Part shown: positions 32,429 through 32,689 of the stretch, piece after piece | Layout of the letters: each line of letters begins with the position of its first letter | Position numbering within the stretch: position 1 is the stretch's first letter | From: JANLTP01 sp031363055 | Lineage (GTDB): Bacteria > Pseudomonadota > Gammaproteobacteria > Burkholderiales > Burkholderiaceae_E | Length of the DNA stretch: 32,689 bases | Direction: 5' to 3' | Assembly: GCA_031363055.1 (NCBI GenBank) | Contig: JANLTP010000002.1 | Span: forward strand, 1 to 32,689 | Notes under the pieces: generated by a model | The model's database searches: none | Told to the model about the DNA's origin: nothing | What the model saw: the letters and a program-made list of their open reading frames with translations, nothing else | Program-made: the position numbers and the translations under genes

Positions 32429-32689
32429 CTATTGCGCTTGCAGGTTAATCGACTTCGCCATGCTTGCGCCAGTGGCGGCTTCCTTCTTATAAAAGTTGTC
32501 CAATTGCGTCAAGCTCATCGGCTCGGCGATCACCGTACCGGAATTTTCGATTGCCTTGCGGATCTCCGCGTTGGCCAAACTTGCATACGCGGCTTTATGA
32601 ATCGCTGACAGTTGCGCTTCGGGCGTTTTTGCGTTCACTTGCACCCCGATCCAGATGCTGGAGAGGTAATCTTCGAAGCCCTTGGTTTG
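32429..32689 (-). CDS. Bug-family substrate-binding protein, C-terminal part (runs off the window)
   Basis: The last 87 codons of a leftward gene are present: the visible part runs FEDYLSSIWIGVQVNAKTP, AAYASLANAEIRKAIENSG and a final KSINLQAQ. The pattern 'IGVQ(V)NAKTP...LNxAxxxAL...R..l...G' is that of the end of Bug/TctC-type proteins. The start lies beyond 32689. It is convergent with hipA, separated by 91 bp. It is the third Bug protein in this window. Confidence 0.75.
   Translation of the reverse strand, partial: QTKGFEDYLSSIWIGVQVNAKTPEAQLSAIHKAAYASLANAEIRKAIENSGTVIAEPMSLTQLDNFYKKEAATGASMAKSINLQAQ

Overview
The window comes from a GC-rich proteobacterium, most likely beta- or gammaproteobacterial and perhaps Burkholderiales-like. 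Three solute-binding proteins of the Bug/tripartite tricarboxylate family without transport partners are a habit of Burkholderiales. A 1.6-kDa-class NAD-glutamate dehydrogenase (about 1,620 residues), an RpoE/RseA-type sigma/anti-sigma pair and a UPF0149 protein fit beta/gamma groups. No rRNA, tRNA, CRISPR array or insertion sequence was found. Two frame breaks in one small region, and a 13-C run near the left end, could be real decay or assembly errors.

Layout. (1) 139-5786, minus strand: a catabolic operon-like run. It holds two 3-hydroxyisobutyrate-dehydrogenase-type oxidoreductases, an AtzA/TrzN-type amidohydrolase, a Bug binding protein and a LivK-type ABC binding protein. (2) 5787-6051: a divergent control region with three separate short-repeat systems, then a Pro/Ala-rich lipoprotein. 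(3) 7171-9022: a degraded accessory patch with a MNT nucleotidyltransferase lacking its usual N-terminal HTH domain, a HEPN partner broken by one extra T, and an FG-GAP repeat protein broken by a frame change. (4) 9083-11137: an acetylpolyamine amidohydrolase/HDAC-like enzyme divergent from a UPF0149 protein and a small membrane protein. (5) 11068-16211: a divergent pair of envelope glucan genes, a membrane GH17 protein and an NdvB-like GH17-GT2 synthase. (6) 16168-18177, minus: a FAD oxidoreductase, an RpoE-like sigma factor and a very short RseA-like anti-sigma factor, behind a possible sigma-E-type promoter. (7) 18366-24573: an MFS exporter and the large NAD-glutamate dehydrogenase, which has a hairpin next to its ribosome binding site. 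(8) 24600-29986: two MFS transporters, a Bug protein and a class III CoA-transferase, with a three-unit 17-bp repeat between the last two. (9) 30071-32337: a secreted TPR protein divergent from a HipBA toxin-antitoxin locus with palindromic operator candidates. (10) The C-terminal end of another Bug protein runs off the right edge.

Functionally, regions 1 and 8 look like small-molecule uptake and catabolism cassettes (binding proteins, dehydrogenases, hydrolase, CoA-transferase, MFS carriers). Regions 5 and 6 concern the envelope: beta-glucan synthesis and a sigma-E-type stress switch meeting tail to tail. The most unusual points are the FAD enzyme/sigma/mini-RseA operon, the eroded MNT-HEPN pair, the HipB operator array, and the repeat-bearing control regions.
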